A stretch of 64,000 nt of DNA from Bog-532 sp963742865 (lineage in GTDB: Bacteria > Actinomycetota > Actinomycetes > Streptosporangiales > Streptosporangiaceae), in contig CAVUNW010000052.1 of NCBI GenBank assembly GCA_963742865.1, forward strand, positions 62,001 through 126,000. The letters are read 5' to 3'. A program made the position numbers and the translations under genes. Below the pieces are notes generated by a model that did no database searches, was not told where the DNA came from, and worked only from the letters and a program-made list of their open reading frames with translations. Below, piece by piece: positions 1-8,798 of this stretch; position 1 is the first letter of the stretch; every line of letters starts with the position of its first letter.

Positions 1-2
1 GG

Positions 3-521
3 GCCGGGTCGGACGGGCTGCCGGGATATTTCGGCTATCTGGGCCCAGAACTCCAGGAATGGATCATGGACGAGCTGGCCGCACCGCAGCTCGTGGTCAT
101 GGGGCGGCGTACCTACCAAGCTCTGGCGGGGCTTCCGGAGGAGGCACATGGCAAGTCCTGGGGCCGGACAGCCGAGCTAGACAAGGTCGTGTTTTCCCGC
201 ACGTTGACCCACGCCGCCTGGCCCAACACGCGGATCTGCAGCCGGGATCTTGTCGATGAGGTCCAGGAAATGAAGGCCGGCGGCAACCTTCCCTTGCGCA
301 CCTGGGGAAGCCTGTCCCTGGCCCGGCAGCTCATCAGTGCGGGCTTGGTGGACCGGCTGCGACTGATGACCTTTCCACTGATGGCCGGGCCATCTGGGCG
401 TGACGCGGCCTTCGCGGACATGGCGTCCGCCGATCTTGAACTGGCCGGTCACCGGGTATTGGATGGCCGGGTGCTCCTAGCGGAGTACCGGCCAACTGGT
501 AGAGACATTCCACGTGCCTGA
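3..521 (+). CDS. DHFR/RibD C-terminal-like reductase, 5' partial
   Basis: The reading frame is open from the window edge to a TGA ending at 521, so the N-terminus lies outside. The visible part has the core of the bacterial RibD C-terminal/dihydrofolate-reductase-like family: an 'LVVMGRRTYQAL' nucleotide-binding strand and helix, then 'LRTWGSLSLARQLISAGLVDRL' (shortened here in meaning to the WGS..L...L...GLVD pattern), and the closing 'LAEYRPT' strand. Such proteins are soluble NADPH-dependent reductases of mostly unknown substrate and are common as stand-alone genes in actinomycetes. An ATG at 66 falls inside the conserved fold and is unlikely to be the start. Family call is firm; substrate is unknown. 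Confidence 0.75.
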   Translation, partial: AGSDGLPGYFGYLGPELQEWIMDELAAPQLVVMGRRTYQALAGLPEEAHGKSWGRTAELDKVVFSRTLTHAAWPNTRICSRDLVDEVQEMKAGGNLPLRTWGSLSLARQLISAGLVDRLRLMTFPLMAGPSGRDAAFADMASADLELAGHRVLDGRVLLAEYRPTGRDIPRA

Positions 522-544
522 GCCCGAACACCGATGCCCTGCGT

Positions 545-1122
545 CAAGCTCGCGGGCGTTCAGGGTGCGCACCAATTTGAGCCAAGTCGGGTTAATGGGT
601 CGTGGTGGCGCTTGCGCCCAGATGGTGAGTTTGCCGGCGTAGCCGGGACGGCGATGCGGCGTTTGCGGCCGTTGACCTTCGTGGCGTTGTCCCAGCCCCG
701 GCTGGCCTTGGGCACCGTGTCCGCCGCGCGGATGGACTGGGAACCGATCACGGCCGCGGACGGTTCCGCATCGCGCCCGGCCGCGGCGCGGGCCAGGGCC
801 CGCAGCTGGTCGTGGACCCGGCGCAGCGTGCCGTCATCGCGTCAGCGGGCGAAGTAGCCGTAGACGGTGCGCCAGGGCGGAAGTCCCCGGGCAGGTACCG
901 CCAGCCGCAGCCGGTACGGTCCACATACAAGATGGCCTGCACGATCACCGGCCGCGGATGGATCAGCGGCCGCCCCGGGCCGCCGTCACGTGGCGCAGGC
1001 AGCAGCGGCGCGATCACCGCCCATTCGGCATCGGCCAGTTCACAGGGGGAACGTCCCCTCGTCCTGGCCGCCGCGCTCCTAGGCTGGGCACGCGCGGGCC
1101 CCATTACTTTCTTGATCGTCAC
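545..1122 (-). pseudogene. IS5-type (DUF4096) transposase remnant
   Basis: On the minus strand the N-terminal DUF4096 domain is readable: 'LADAEWAVIAPLLPAP', 'AILYVDRTGCGWRYLPGDF'. After that the frame breaks by one base near 870. The continuing frame reads YGYFAR, then an in-frame TGA where the family has Trp (RWRDDGTL), then 'AVIGSQSIRAADT' and 'GRKRRIAV', the catalytic DDE core. The middle of the domain is then missing: 'RRIAV' is followed almost directly by 'GYAGKLTIWA', a motif normally about 60-80 residues further on. So the copy has a frameshift, a nonsense codon and an internal deletion and is dead. No terminal inverted repeats or target duplication were recognised. Confidence 0.8.
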
Positions 1123-1268
1123 ACATCGGGATCATGGGGCCCGCGCCCTTATCCCCGCGGGAACGACACGCCGCCGCCAGGCTCATCAGCCAGGCCGCCG
1201 AGTTTCCAAAACACTCCTCGGACATGACCCTTGAATAGGGAGGAAATGCTTGCGCATGCATCCGTTAT

Positions 1269-1284
1269 TCGATACTATGTTCGA
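1269..1284 (+). promoter_or_regulatory. Putative LexA (SOS) box
   Basis: TCGATACTATGTTCGA matches the actinobacterial/Bacillus-type LexA operator TCGAAC-N4-GTTCGA at 10 of 12 defined bases. It sits 40 bp upstream of the GTG start preferred for the DUF222-HNH gene. Several mycobacterial 13E12 (DUF222) genes are known LexA targets, which fits. If the upstream TTG (1231) or ATG (1246) were the start, the box would lie inside the coding region; this is one reason for choosing 1324. Confidence 0.6.
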
Positions 1285-1323
1285 GTGGGAATCAGGGACT
1301 GTGAGACGAACGGAGGGGCGGCT

Positions 1324-3660
1324 GTGTCGCTAAGCCCGCTATCCGGATCTGCGGGGGGTGAGGGTGCCCCACGCAGTGAGCGTGGCGCGTCCGAACCTGA
1401 CGGGCTCCCGCGTTCCCGGGGGCTGAGCGCTTATCACGAGGCAGATGCCCCGTGTGCCGTCGACGATGGCAACAGCCGCAATGACGGCGGCATGAGCCAG
1501 GAAGAGATCCTGGACCAGATCGTTGCCGCCACCCTGGCCCAGGACGACCCGTTGGACGACGAGCAGGCGGATGACGACTACTGGGATCCAGGCGAGTTTC
1601 CGGACCCGCGGGGAGAGGGCCTTGACGCTGCACGCAGTCCCGCCAGCGAAGCCAGCCCTACGCAGGGGGCCCCGGGCAGAAGCGCGTCCCCGGGCAGAAG
1701 CGCGTCCCCCGGCAGAAGCGCGTCCCCGGGCAGAAGCGCGTCCCCGGGCAGAAGCGCGTCCCCCGGCGAGGGGTTCGCCTCGGACGGTGCCGTTGACGAC
1801 ATGGTGCCCGGACCTGTGCTCGCCGGGCTGGCCGATACGGCTCACGTCAGTGCGCTGCCCCTGGTCAACGACGACGAGCTGACCGGGATGATCCGGGCGT
1901 GGCGGCGGCTAACCTCCTGGGCAGCGGCCAGGGAGCTAGCCGCCATCGCCGAGCTGGCGCGACGCCGACCGGAAGACGACCAGTACACCCCCGGCTCCCG
2001 GATCAAAGCGCGCCTCCGAACGGCCGGGCTGGCGGACAGAGACAGCGCTCGCGGGAGCGCCTCGGCTCCGGCTAGCGGTGAGCCCGACGAACCGGGTAGC
2101 GCGCCAGGGGCCCCCGAGCCGGAATATTCCGCCGGCAAGGCACCGGGCACCGGCTTTCCCGAATTCATCAGCCCTTTCGCCCCGGACGAGCTCGCTGCGG
2201 CGCTGACGCTGACAGCCCGTGCCGCCGAGGCTCACATGGAACTTGCCACCGATCTGGCGACCAGGCTGCGCATGACCGCCGCTGCGCTGGAAGCCGGGGC
2301 CATTGATCTTGACCGGGCACGGATCATCGCTGACGCGACCAGCATACTGAGCGACGAGCACGCGGCCGCGGTGGAGAAGCTGATCCTGTCCGGAGCCGAA
2401 CAGCAGACCAGCGGACAGCTCCGGGCGGCGGTGGCGCGAGCCATCCTGGAGGCTGATCCGGACGCCGTCCGCCGGCGCTGGGAAGAAGCGCAGCGCGATG
2501 CCCGCGTCACGCGCTGGCGGGAAGACACGGGCACGGCCGCGCTCTGCGGGCGAGACTTGCCTTCGGCGGAGGTTCTGGCTGCGGACCAGCGGATCTCGGA
2601 ACGGGCCCGCGAGCTAAGAGAAGCCGGCGTTGAGGGCACAATGGACCAGCTCCGCGCCCACGCGTACCTCGACTTCCTGCTGGGCCGGAGCGCGGTTGGG
2701 GAAAACAGCGCGGGGCCCGAGCAACGCTCTGGACCGGAACGCAGCGCGGGGCCCGAGCAACGCTCTGGACCGGAACGCAGCGCGGGGCCCGAGCAACGCT
2801 CTGGACCGGAAGGCGGCACGGGACCGGGCAACGGCACAGGACCCAGAGACGGCGCCGGTGATCGCCAGGCAGCGCCTCCGTTGCCTGGCAGTGGGGGCAC
2901 CTCCGCGGGTCACGGCTCGGCATCTGGGCATGGCGACGGATCGGCTGCGGGTTCTAAGACGACCGCGGCACTCCCCCATGGCCTGGCGGCGCGGATCAAC
3001 GTGACGGTGCCGCTCTCGGCGCTCCTCGGGCTGTCGGATCGGCCTGCCGAGGTGGCGGCGTTCGGGCCAGTCGATGCTCATCTGGCTCGTGACCTGGTTC
3101 GAGCGGCCGGAATCCACCCAGCGACCCGATGGTGCGTCACCGTGGTCGGCGAAGGCGGCCAAGCCGTCGGGCATGGATGCGCCCGGGGCAGGCACACTCC
3201 GCCACCCCCACCGCCACTCCCACCCCCACCGCTGCTTGATAACGGCGATGGCACCAGTCCTCCCGGCGCCAACAATCCCCCGGCTGACCAGGCCAGGGAG
3301 TTCATGGAACGGCTCGGCATACGGGTGACTCCGCTGGCCGTCGGCGCGTGTGACCACCGCAACGAGGAGCCGGGGTACAAGCCGAGCCGCCGGCTACGCC
3401 ATCTCACGGGTGCCCGGACGGCTACCTGCACCGCGCGCGGCTGCCGGCGGCCTGCGGCGCAGTGTGACCTCGACCATACGCAGCCGTACGACGCGGGCGG
3501 CCGGACCTGTGAGTGCAATCTCGGTCCGTTGTGCCGTCGGCACCATCGGTGCAAGCAAGCTCAAGGGTGGGCGCTGGAACAGCCCCGTCCCGGGAACATG
3601 ATCTGGACCGTGCCCTCGGGCCGCCGCTACACGACCACGCCCACCCGCTACGACGTCTGA
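1324..3660 (+). CDS. DUF222 / HNH endonuclease (13E12 repeat family)
   Basis: A 778-residue protein with an N-terminal low-complexity region, a DUF222 helical domain in the middle ('SPFAPDELAAALTLTARAA', 'LDRARIIADATSIL') and a C-terminal HNH nuclease finger with paired cysteines and the catalytic 'CDLDHTQPYDAGG...NLGPLCRRHHRCKQ' pattern. Family members are chromosomal, often multicopy, and probably act in DNA repair or as intron/intein-like nucleases; the role is not proven. The GTG at 1324 is chosen because GGAGG lies 7 bases upstream and a LexA-like box lies just before it; the frame is also open from a TTG at 1231. Two in-frame tandem-repeat tracts and a proline-rich stretch (about 3200-3235) make it longer than the usual 400-500 residues. 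No frame breaks. Confidence 0.85.
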   Translation: MSLSPLSGSAGGEGAPRSERGASEPDGLPRSRGLSAYHEADAPCAVDDGNSRNDGGMSQEEILDQIVAATLAQDDPLDDEQADDDYWDPGEFPDPRGEGLDAARSPASEASPTQGAPGRSASPGRSASPGRSASPGRSASPGRSASPGEGFASDGAVDDMVPGPVLAGLADTAHVSALPLVNDDELTGMIRAWRRLTSWAAARELAAIAELARRRPEDDQYTPGSRIKARLRTAGLADRDSARGSASAPASGEPDEPGSAPGAPEPEYSAGKAPGTGFPEFISPFAPDELAAALTLTARAAEAHMELATDLATRLRMTAAALEAGAIDLDRARIIADATSILSDEHAAAVEKLILSGAEQQTSGQLRAAVARAILEADPDAVRRRWEEAQRDARVTRWREDTGTAALCGRDLPSAEVLAADQRISERARELREAGVEGTMDQLRAHAYLDFLLGRSAVGENSAGPEQRSGPERSAGPEQRSGPERSAGPEQRSGPEGGTGPGNGTGPRDGAGDRQAAPPLPGSGGTSAGHGSASGHGDGSAAGSKTTAALPHGLAARINVTVPLSALLGLSDRPAEVAAFGPVDAHLARDLVRAAGIHPATRWCVTVVGEGGQAVGHGCARGRHTPPPPPPLPPPPLLDNGDGTSPPGANNPPADQAREFMERLGIRVTPLAVGACDHRNEEPGYKPSRRLRHLTGARTATCTARGCRRPAAQCDLDHTQPYDAGGRTCECNLGPLCRRHHRCKQAQGWALEQPRPGNMIWTVPSGRRYTTTPTRYDV
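1675..1764 (+). repeat. In-frame 18-bp tandem repeat, 5 copies
   Basis: Five head-to-tail 18-bp units, each encoding GRSASP, in the N-terminal linker of the DUF222-HNH protein. Copies differ only by C/G wobble at a single position, so the expansion is recent and keeps frame. Confidence 0.9.
2713..2811 (+). repeat. In-frame 36-bp tandem repeat, 2.75 copies
   Basis: A 36-bp unit encoding GPEQRSGPERSA is repeated exactly, with a third shortened copy ending GPE. It lies in the linker between DUF222 and the HNH domain. Multiple of three, so copy-number change would not break the gene. Confidence 0.9.
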
Positions 3661-3671
3661 CGGCCCGGCGC

Positions 3672-4612
3672 TCAGGCGTGGACCTGCTGACCGCGCGACG
3701 AGCTGACCAGGGCGGCCTTGCCGCGGACCACCGGATTGACCAGCTCGCCGATCTGCGAGATGTGGATCCGGACCTCATCGCCAGGCTGCAAGGTGAACGG
3801 AAGGTCCGGGACGAGACTGGTCCCCGTGGACAGGACCGCGCCCGCGGGGAACTCCTCCTCGCGGAAGAGGTACTCAGCGAGTTCGTCGATGCGGCGCCGC
3901 AAGCCGGAGGTGCTGGACTGGCCTTCCCAGGCCACGGCACCATCCCGGGTAATGGTCATCTCCATGGTGAGCGAATAGGGATCGGGACTTCCCACGCGGG
4001 CCGGATCCAGGGTCCCAGCGCGCAGCCGCCCAGGTAAATCTTGGCCTGCGGCAGGTACAGCGGGTTCTGGCCCTCGATGGTGCGCGAGCTCATGTCGTTG
4101 CAGATGGTGTAGCCGACCACCTCGCCGGCGTAGTTGAGGACGGCCGCCAGTTCGGGTTCGGGCACGTCAACGCCGGAGTCGGAGCGAACCGACACCGCGC
4201 TACCGGGACCCCGGACCCGCCAGGCGGCTGACTTGAAGAAGAGCTCGGGCCGTTCCGCCTCGTACACGCGGTCGTAGACGTCGGCGGACTCCTCGCTTTC
4301 CTGGACCCTCGCCGCGCGGGAGCGCTCGTAGGTGACGCCCGCCGCCCACACCTCGGTGCGGCCGTCGACGGGAGCCAGCGGCTCGATCTCCTCCGGCCGG
4401 ATCGCCTCACCGCTGGGCTTCTCGCAGATTTCCCGGATGTCGTCGAGCGGCAGCGCGAGCAGATCAGCCATCGCCGGCGCGGCAGCAAAGGTGACGACCG
4501 GGCCGACTCCGCCGGGCGCTCCCGTGCTCCCCGGGGCGTCGGTACGGCCTTCCTCGAAGACACCAAGCTGCGGTCCGCCGTGAATGATCTTCCGGAACCT
4601 GATGAGCCGCAC
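3672..4612 (-). pseudogene. Fumarylacetoacetate hydrolase family protein, one frameshift
   Basis: The GTG at 4612 has GGGAGG 7 bases upstream and gives the usual start 'RLIRFRKIIHGGPQLG'. The FAH core follows: 'VWAAGVTYERSR', 'ELFFKS', 'PEPELAAVLN', 'GYTICNDMSSRTIEGQNPLY', metal-ligand acidic residues included. After 'RPAWEVP' a single base is missing (about 3985); the other frame then supplies 'DPYSLTMEMTITRDG' to 'STGTSLVPDLPFTLQPGD' and the natural C-terminus. Whole length would be about 313 residues, typical of the family that cleaves or decarboxylates 2-keto/1,3-dicarbonyl acids in sugar-acid and aromatic degradation. It is divergent from the GntR regulator, which probably controls it. 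Likely functional if the frame break is a sequence error. Confidence 0.8.
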
Positions 4613-4713
4613 CGCTACCCCTCCCCGGGCCACCCGGATGACGCTCAATGACTGCCCAGCGAGCGTAAGACGACACATATGGATGGGTCAACCTTCATCA
4701 CACAAATAATCAA

Positions 4714-4728
4714 CTTCATCTGATGAAG
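4714..4728 (+). promoter_or_regulatory. Palindromic operator between FAH and GntR genes
   Basis: CTTCATCTGATGAAG is a perfect 7-bp inverted repeat with a one-base centre, the size and symmetry of FadR/GntR operators. A further CTTCATC half-site occurs at 4693-4699. It lies in the intergenic space between the divergent FAH hydrolase and regulator genes, so autoregulation and control of both sides is a reasonable inference. Confidence 0.55.
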
Positions 4729-4821
4729 CGTTGACGAGCGCCGGTGCGCTGACGTACTTTCGGAGCCACTACCAGGTACGGAACGACATCGCCACACGTC
4801 ATGAACACCGGAGGACCGCCG

Positions 4822-5523
4822 TTGACCGCCGCATATCCGGATCGTGCCCGGCACGCTCAGGTCGTCCACGGGCTGGGTGCCCGCATCGTTCGCGGTGGCC
4901 TGGCGCCCGGCGACGCCGTGCCCACCGAGGACGAGCTGGTGAGCCAGCTCCGCGTCGGCCGGTCCGCGCTGCGGGAGGGCGTGAAGGTGCTGGCCGGTAA
5001 GGGCCTGCTGGAAAGCCGCACCAGCGCCGGGACCCGGGTCCGGCCGCGCGAGTCATGGAACCTGCTCGACCCGGACGTGCTCACCTGGCGGTTCGCCCCC
5101 TCCCCGGGCGCCGATGACATCCGGGCTCTCGCCGGCCTCCGGGTCGCGCTGGAACCAGGTGCGGCCCGGCTGGCCGCCGAAACCGCCACCATGGAGCAGC
5201 GCAGCACGATCGCGATGGCCATGGCCAAGCTGTGGGCCACCGTCGATGACCCCAACGCGTTCATCGAAGCCGATCTCGACTTCCATCGCGCGGTATTCAG
5301 CGCCGCCAACAACGACTTGCTGCTCTACATCCACGACGTGGTCAGCGTCGCGCTCGGTGCGATCCGGCCCCTGCACAGCCGTTCGGTCGGCCACAACCGG
5401 GAGACGCTGCCCAACCACGAGCGGGTAGCGGTCGCCATCCGGCGCGGCCACCACCGCAAGGCCGAGGACGCGATGCGGGAGATCGTCGAGGTGGCCCGGG
5501 CTGACGCTCTCCGGGAGGTGTGA
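4822..5523 (+). CDS. GntR family regulator, FadR (FCD) subfamily
   Basis: Winged-helix DNA-binding domain at the N-terminus ('GARIVRGGLAPGDAVPTEDE', 'LRVGRSALREGVKVLAGKGL', 'TRVRPRESWNLLDPDVL') followed by an all-helical FCD effector domain ('LRVALEPGAARLAA', 'DLDFHRAVFSAANN', 'NHERVAVAIRRGHHRKAEDAM'), whose Asp/His residues usually hold a metal and a carboxylic-acid ligand. The TTG at 4822 has GGAGG 7 bases before it; an ATG at 4801 lacks a site. About 233 residues. It heads the catabolic operon and its stop overlaps the next start (TGATG). Likely represses the operon and the divergent FAH gene until a sugar acid or related acid binds. Confidence 0.85.
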   Translation: MTAAYPDRARHAQVVHGLGARIVRGGLAPGDAVPTEDELVSQLRVGRSALREGVKVLAGKGLLESRTSAGTRVRPRESWNLLDPDVLTWRFAPSPGADDIRALAGLRVALEPGAARLAAETATMEQRSTIAMAMAKLWATVDDPNAFIEADLDFHRAVFSAANNDLLLYIHDVVSVALGAIRPLHSRSVGHNRETLPNHERVAVAIRRGHHRKAEDAMREIVEVARADALREV

Positions 5524-6308
5524 TGACGTCCGCCACCGAACGCCACGCTGACGTGCACCTGGACACCGACCGGAACGTCGCGGTGCTGACCCTGGACCGC
5601 CCGGCGAAGCTCAACGCCCTGACCAGCCAGATGACCGCCACGCTGGCCGAGCACGTCGCCGCGCTCAACGCGGACGCCGCGATCCGGGCGGTGGTCATCA
5701 CCGGCGCGGGCCGCGCGTTCTGCGCGGGCAGCGACATCGCCGAACTGGACGGCTACGCGAGCCCGTGGCAGTTCGGCAGCCGCGAGGACTACGGAGATGT
5801 GCTGCGGACGCTGCGCAAGCCGGTGATCGCTGCCGTGAACGGCTACGCGCTGGGCGGCGGCCTGGAACTCGCGCTGGCCTGCGACATCCGGCTCGCCGCC
5901 GAGGGCGCGACCTTTGCCGCGCCGGAAATCAAGCTCGGCTGGATTGGCGGCAGCGGCCAGTCGGCGCTGCTCGCCCACTCGATCGGCCCGTCCAACGCGG
6001 CCTTGATGCTGCTCACCGGCGACCCCATCGACGCCGCCACCGCGCTGCGGTGGGGGCTGGTCAGCGAGGTCGTCGCCCCGGACGCCCTGCGCCCGCGCGC
6101 CCTCGGGCTGGCCCGGGTGATCGCGAGCCGCGCGCCGGTCGCGGCGGAGACGGCCAAGCTCAACCTGCGCGCCGCGTATGAGATGCCGCTGAGCCGGGCG
6201 ATCGACTACGAGCGGCACCTGCAGACCATCTGTTTCGCGACCGCGGACGCCACGGAAGGGCGCGCCGCCTTCGCCGAGCGCCGCGACCCGGCGTTCCGCG
6301 GACGGTAA
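5523..6308 (+). CDS. Enoyl-CoA hydratase/isomerase (crotonase family)
   Basis: 261 residues with all crotonase landmarks: 'VLTLDRPAKLNALTSQM', oxyanion-hole segment 'GAGRAFCAGSDIAELDGY', the second oxyanion helix 'NGYALGGGLELALACDIRLA' and 'PEIKLGWIGGSGQSALL' in the active-site region. Acts on acyl-CoA thioesters by hydration, isomerisation or related chemistry. Start ATG at 5523 overlaps the regulator stop; GGGAGG is 4 bases upstream. Being between the regulator and a CoA-transferase suggests it processes the CoA ester which that transferase makes. Exact reaction not determined. Confidence 0.85.
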   Translation: MTSATERHADVHLDTDRNVAVLTLDRPAKLNALTSQMTATLAEHVAALNADAAIRAVVITGAGRAFCAGSDIAELDGYASPWQFGSREDYGDVLRTLRKPVIAAVNGYALGGGLELALACDIRLAAEGATFAAPEIKLGWIGGSGQSALLAHSIGPSNAALMLLTGDPIDAATALRWGLVSEVVAPDALRPRALGLARVIASRAPVAAETAKLNLRAAYEMPLSRAIDYERHLQTICFATADATEGRAAFAERRDPAFRGR

Positions 6309-6337
6309 GGGCCGGGACTCTGGAAAGCAGGCAAACA

Positions 6338-7562
6338 GTGGGGATTCTCTCTGGGTACCGCGTTGTCGATTTGTCGATCGCGATGGCGGGACCGCTGGCG
6401 GCGATGCGGCTCGGTGACCTTGGCGCGGACGTGATCAAGGTGGAGCCGGTCACCGGTGAGTGGCAGCGGCACGCCCCGGCTGGAGGCGCGGCCGGTCACC
6501 AGGTGAACGCCTCGTTCCTGGCGCTGAACCGGAACAAGCGCAGCCTGGCCGTCGACCTCAAGTCACCCGACGGCCGCCAGATCGTGCTCGACCTGGCGGC
6601 GACCAGCGACGTCTTTCTGCAGAACTACCGGCGCGGTGTCGCCGAGCGCCTCGGTCTCGACTACGAGTCGATCCGCGCCGTCAAGCCGGACATTGTTCTA
6701 CGTGTCGATTTCCGGCTATGGCGAGAGCGGGCCCTACGCCAGCCGGCCGGGACAGGATCTGCTGCTCCAGGCGATGAGCGGCGCGATGTTCAGCGTCGGC
6801 CGGGCCGGTGACCCGCCGGCGCCTGCGGGCACGTTCGCGGTCGACGCGATCACCGCGTACAGCGCGTTCGAGGGCGCGCTGGCCGCCCTGCTGCACCGGG
6901 AACGGGCCGGCGAGGGGCAGCACGTCACAGTGAACATGCTGGACTCCGCGATCGCGGTGCAGATGCAGGAACTGTCGGTCTTCACCGTGGGCGGGATTCC
7001 GCAGCACCGCGGCTCGGAGGCGCACGGGCACACCTACATCCGCGCGCCGTACGGCGTGTTCGCCACGGCCGACGGCTATCTCGCGCTGGCCATGCCGAGC
7101 CTGCGCGCGCTGGGCGGGGTGCTCGGCATTCCCGAACTGGCGGCCATGGACGCCCACGTGGACGGGCACACCCGCCGGGACGAGATCACCGCGCTGGTCC
7201 GCGCGCGACTGCCGGAACGCGGCACCCAGGAGTGGCTGACGTTGCTGGCGGACAAGGGAATCTGGGCCGGCCCCGTCTACTCCTACGCCGACCTCCTCGA
7301 CGACCCGCAGGTCCAGCACAACGGGTCGTTCGTCAGCTATGACCACCCGACCGAGGGCCGGGTGACCACGCCCGGATTCCCGTTCCGATTTAGCCGAACG
7401 GAACCTAGCGTGAGGTCCGGCGCGCCGCTGACCGGTGAACAGACCCGGGAGATCCTGGCCGGCCTTGGCCTTGACGGCTCCACCATTGCCGAACTCGAAA
7501 AACGCGGTGTCGTCGCCTCGCCGCCGGGCAGTCCGCCGGAGCAGAAGACAGCGCAGCCGTGA
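6338..7562 (+). pseudogene. Class III (CaiB/BaiF) CoA-transferase, one frameshift
   Basis: From GTG 6338: 'GYRVVDLSIAMAGPLAAMRL', 'LGADVIKVEP', 'LNRNKRSLAVDLKSPDGR', 'SDVFLQNYRRGVAERLGLDY' are the first half of a family III CoA-transferase, including the catalytic Asp region downstream. After 'AVKPDIV' one extra base (about 6697) shifts the frame; the next frame continues 'YVSISGYGESGPYASRPGQD' to 'AGLGLDGSTIAELEKRGVV'. Restored length about 400 residues, normal. These enzymes move CoA between carboxylic acids, here probably activating the pathway acid for the neighbouring crotonase. Overlaps the next gene by 4 bases (GTGA). Break looks like a single-base error or recent mutation because both halves are well conserved. 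Confidence 0.8.
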
Positions 7563-8798
7563 GCGCCGACCGGCGCGGCCTGCGCGGCCTCACCTGGGAG
7601 CATCCGCGGGGCTACCTGGTCCTCGACGCGCTGAACGCGGGACCGCCGGTCCGCTGGGAACGCCAGTCGCTGGAGGGGTTCGAGTCCCGGCCATTGCGCG
7701 ACCTGGCCGACGACTTCGACCTGCTGATCATCGACCATCCCGGCCTCGGTGAAGCAGTGCGCGATCATGCGCTGCGCCCGATGAACGAGGTCCTCACCGA
7801 AGCGGAACTCTCGGCCTGCGAAGCCGTATCCGCTGGAAGCTCGTACGCGAGCTACCGGCTGGATGGCCTGCAGTGGGCGCTCCCGGTCGATGCCGCCGCG
7901 CAGGTGTCGGTGAGCCTGGCCGGACCTGATGGGCGACCGCCCTGCGACGTGGGACGAAGCAACGCAAGCGGCGCGCCGCTACCGGACGGCCGTGTGCCTG
8001 GGCGGCCCGCACGCGCTGCTGATGTTCGCCGCAGTCTGTGTCAGTCTGGGGGCTTTGCCCGCGGAAGGGGCCTTTATTGAGAGGGAGCCGGGCCTGCGGG
8101 CGCTGGACATCATGGCCGGCCTGCTGGCTCACGCGGACCCCGGCCTCGCGCGGCGGAACCCGATCGCCGTGCTTGACGCGATGGCCGCCGAGGACGGCCC
8201 GGCGTACTGCCCCCTGGTCTACGGCTACATCAGCTACCAGCGCCCCGGCGGGAACCGGGCACGCGCGCTGACCGCGTTCGACGCCCCGGCCGGTCCCGCT
8301 GGGATCGGCAGTGTCCTGGGCGGAACGGGTATCGCGGTGACCCGTTCCTGCCGTCGACCCGACCTCGCCGCTGACTACATCCGTCTCCTGATAGCGGAAG
8401 AAACCCAGGTCAGGACCTACGCCGAGCTGGACGGGCAGAGTGCCGACCGGCGCGCGTGGCTGGACCGGGAGGCGGACACGCAGGCGCGGGGCTTCTACTC
8501 GGCGACCCGCCGCACCATCGAGGCGGCCTGGATGCGGCCGCGTTTCGTGGGGTACGTGGAGTTCCAGACCAGGGCCTCGGCGGTGCTGCGCGACGGGCTG
8601 CTCGGCGGGCTGCGCCAAGGGGGGCGCAACGGGCTCGCCGGGGGCCAGAACCACGACCAGTTGCTCGACCAGGTTAACGAATTGTTCGCTTGGCGGAAGC
8701 AAATAATTTTACTCGCGCGGGGCGGGGCATATGAAGCAAATCATTTTACTCGCGCGGGGCGGGGCATATATACGGGCATGACGAGGAGGTCAGGGTGA
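7559..8798 (+). pseudogene. Family 1 solute-binding-like protein without signal peptide, frameshifted
   Basis: The product starts 'LTWEHPRGYLVLDAL' with no signal peptide or lipobox, yet the fold is that of ABC-transporter family 1 binding proteins: 'VRWERQSLEGFES', 'LADDFDLLIIDHPGLG', 'YRLDGLQWALPVDAAAQVS', then after a one-base frame change near 7920 'RPATWDEATQAARR', 'CLGGPHALLMFAAVCVSLGA', 'LLAHADPGLARRNPIAVLDA', 'GIGSVLGGTGIAVTRS'. Total about 410 residues. No permease or ATPase genes are nearby; it is wedged between a CoA-transferase and an SDR with GTGA overlaps at both ends. It may be a cytosolic ligand-binding or helper protein for the pathway. Its 3' end is altered by a tandem duplication. 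Confidence 0.65.
8696..8769 (+). repeat. 37-bp tandem duplication at a gene 3' end
   Basis: Two head-to-tail 37-bp copies (8696-8732 and 8733-8769) differ at one base. They add a repeated tail to the binding-like protein and change its original C-terminus; 37 is not a multiple of three, so the duplication moved the frame to the present stop at 8798. Confidence 0.9.

Noticed and set aside
1675..1764. CRISPR-like regular repeats
   Set aside because: Units are directly adjacent without spacers, in frame, and encode GRSASP in a protein linker.
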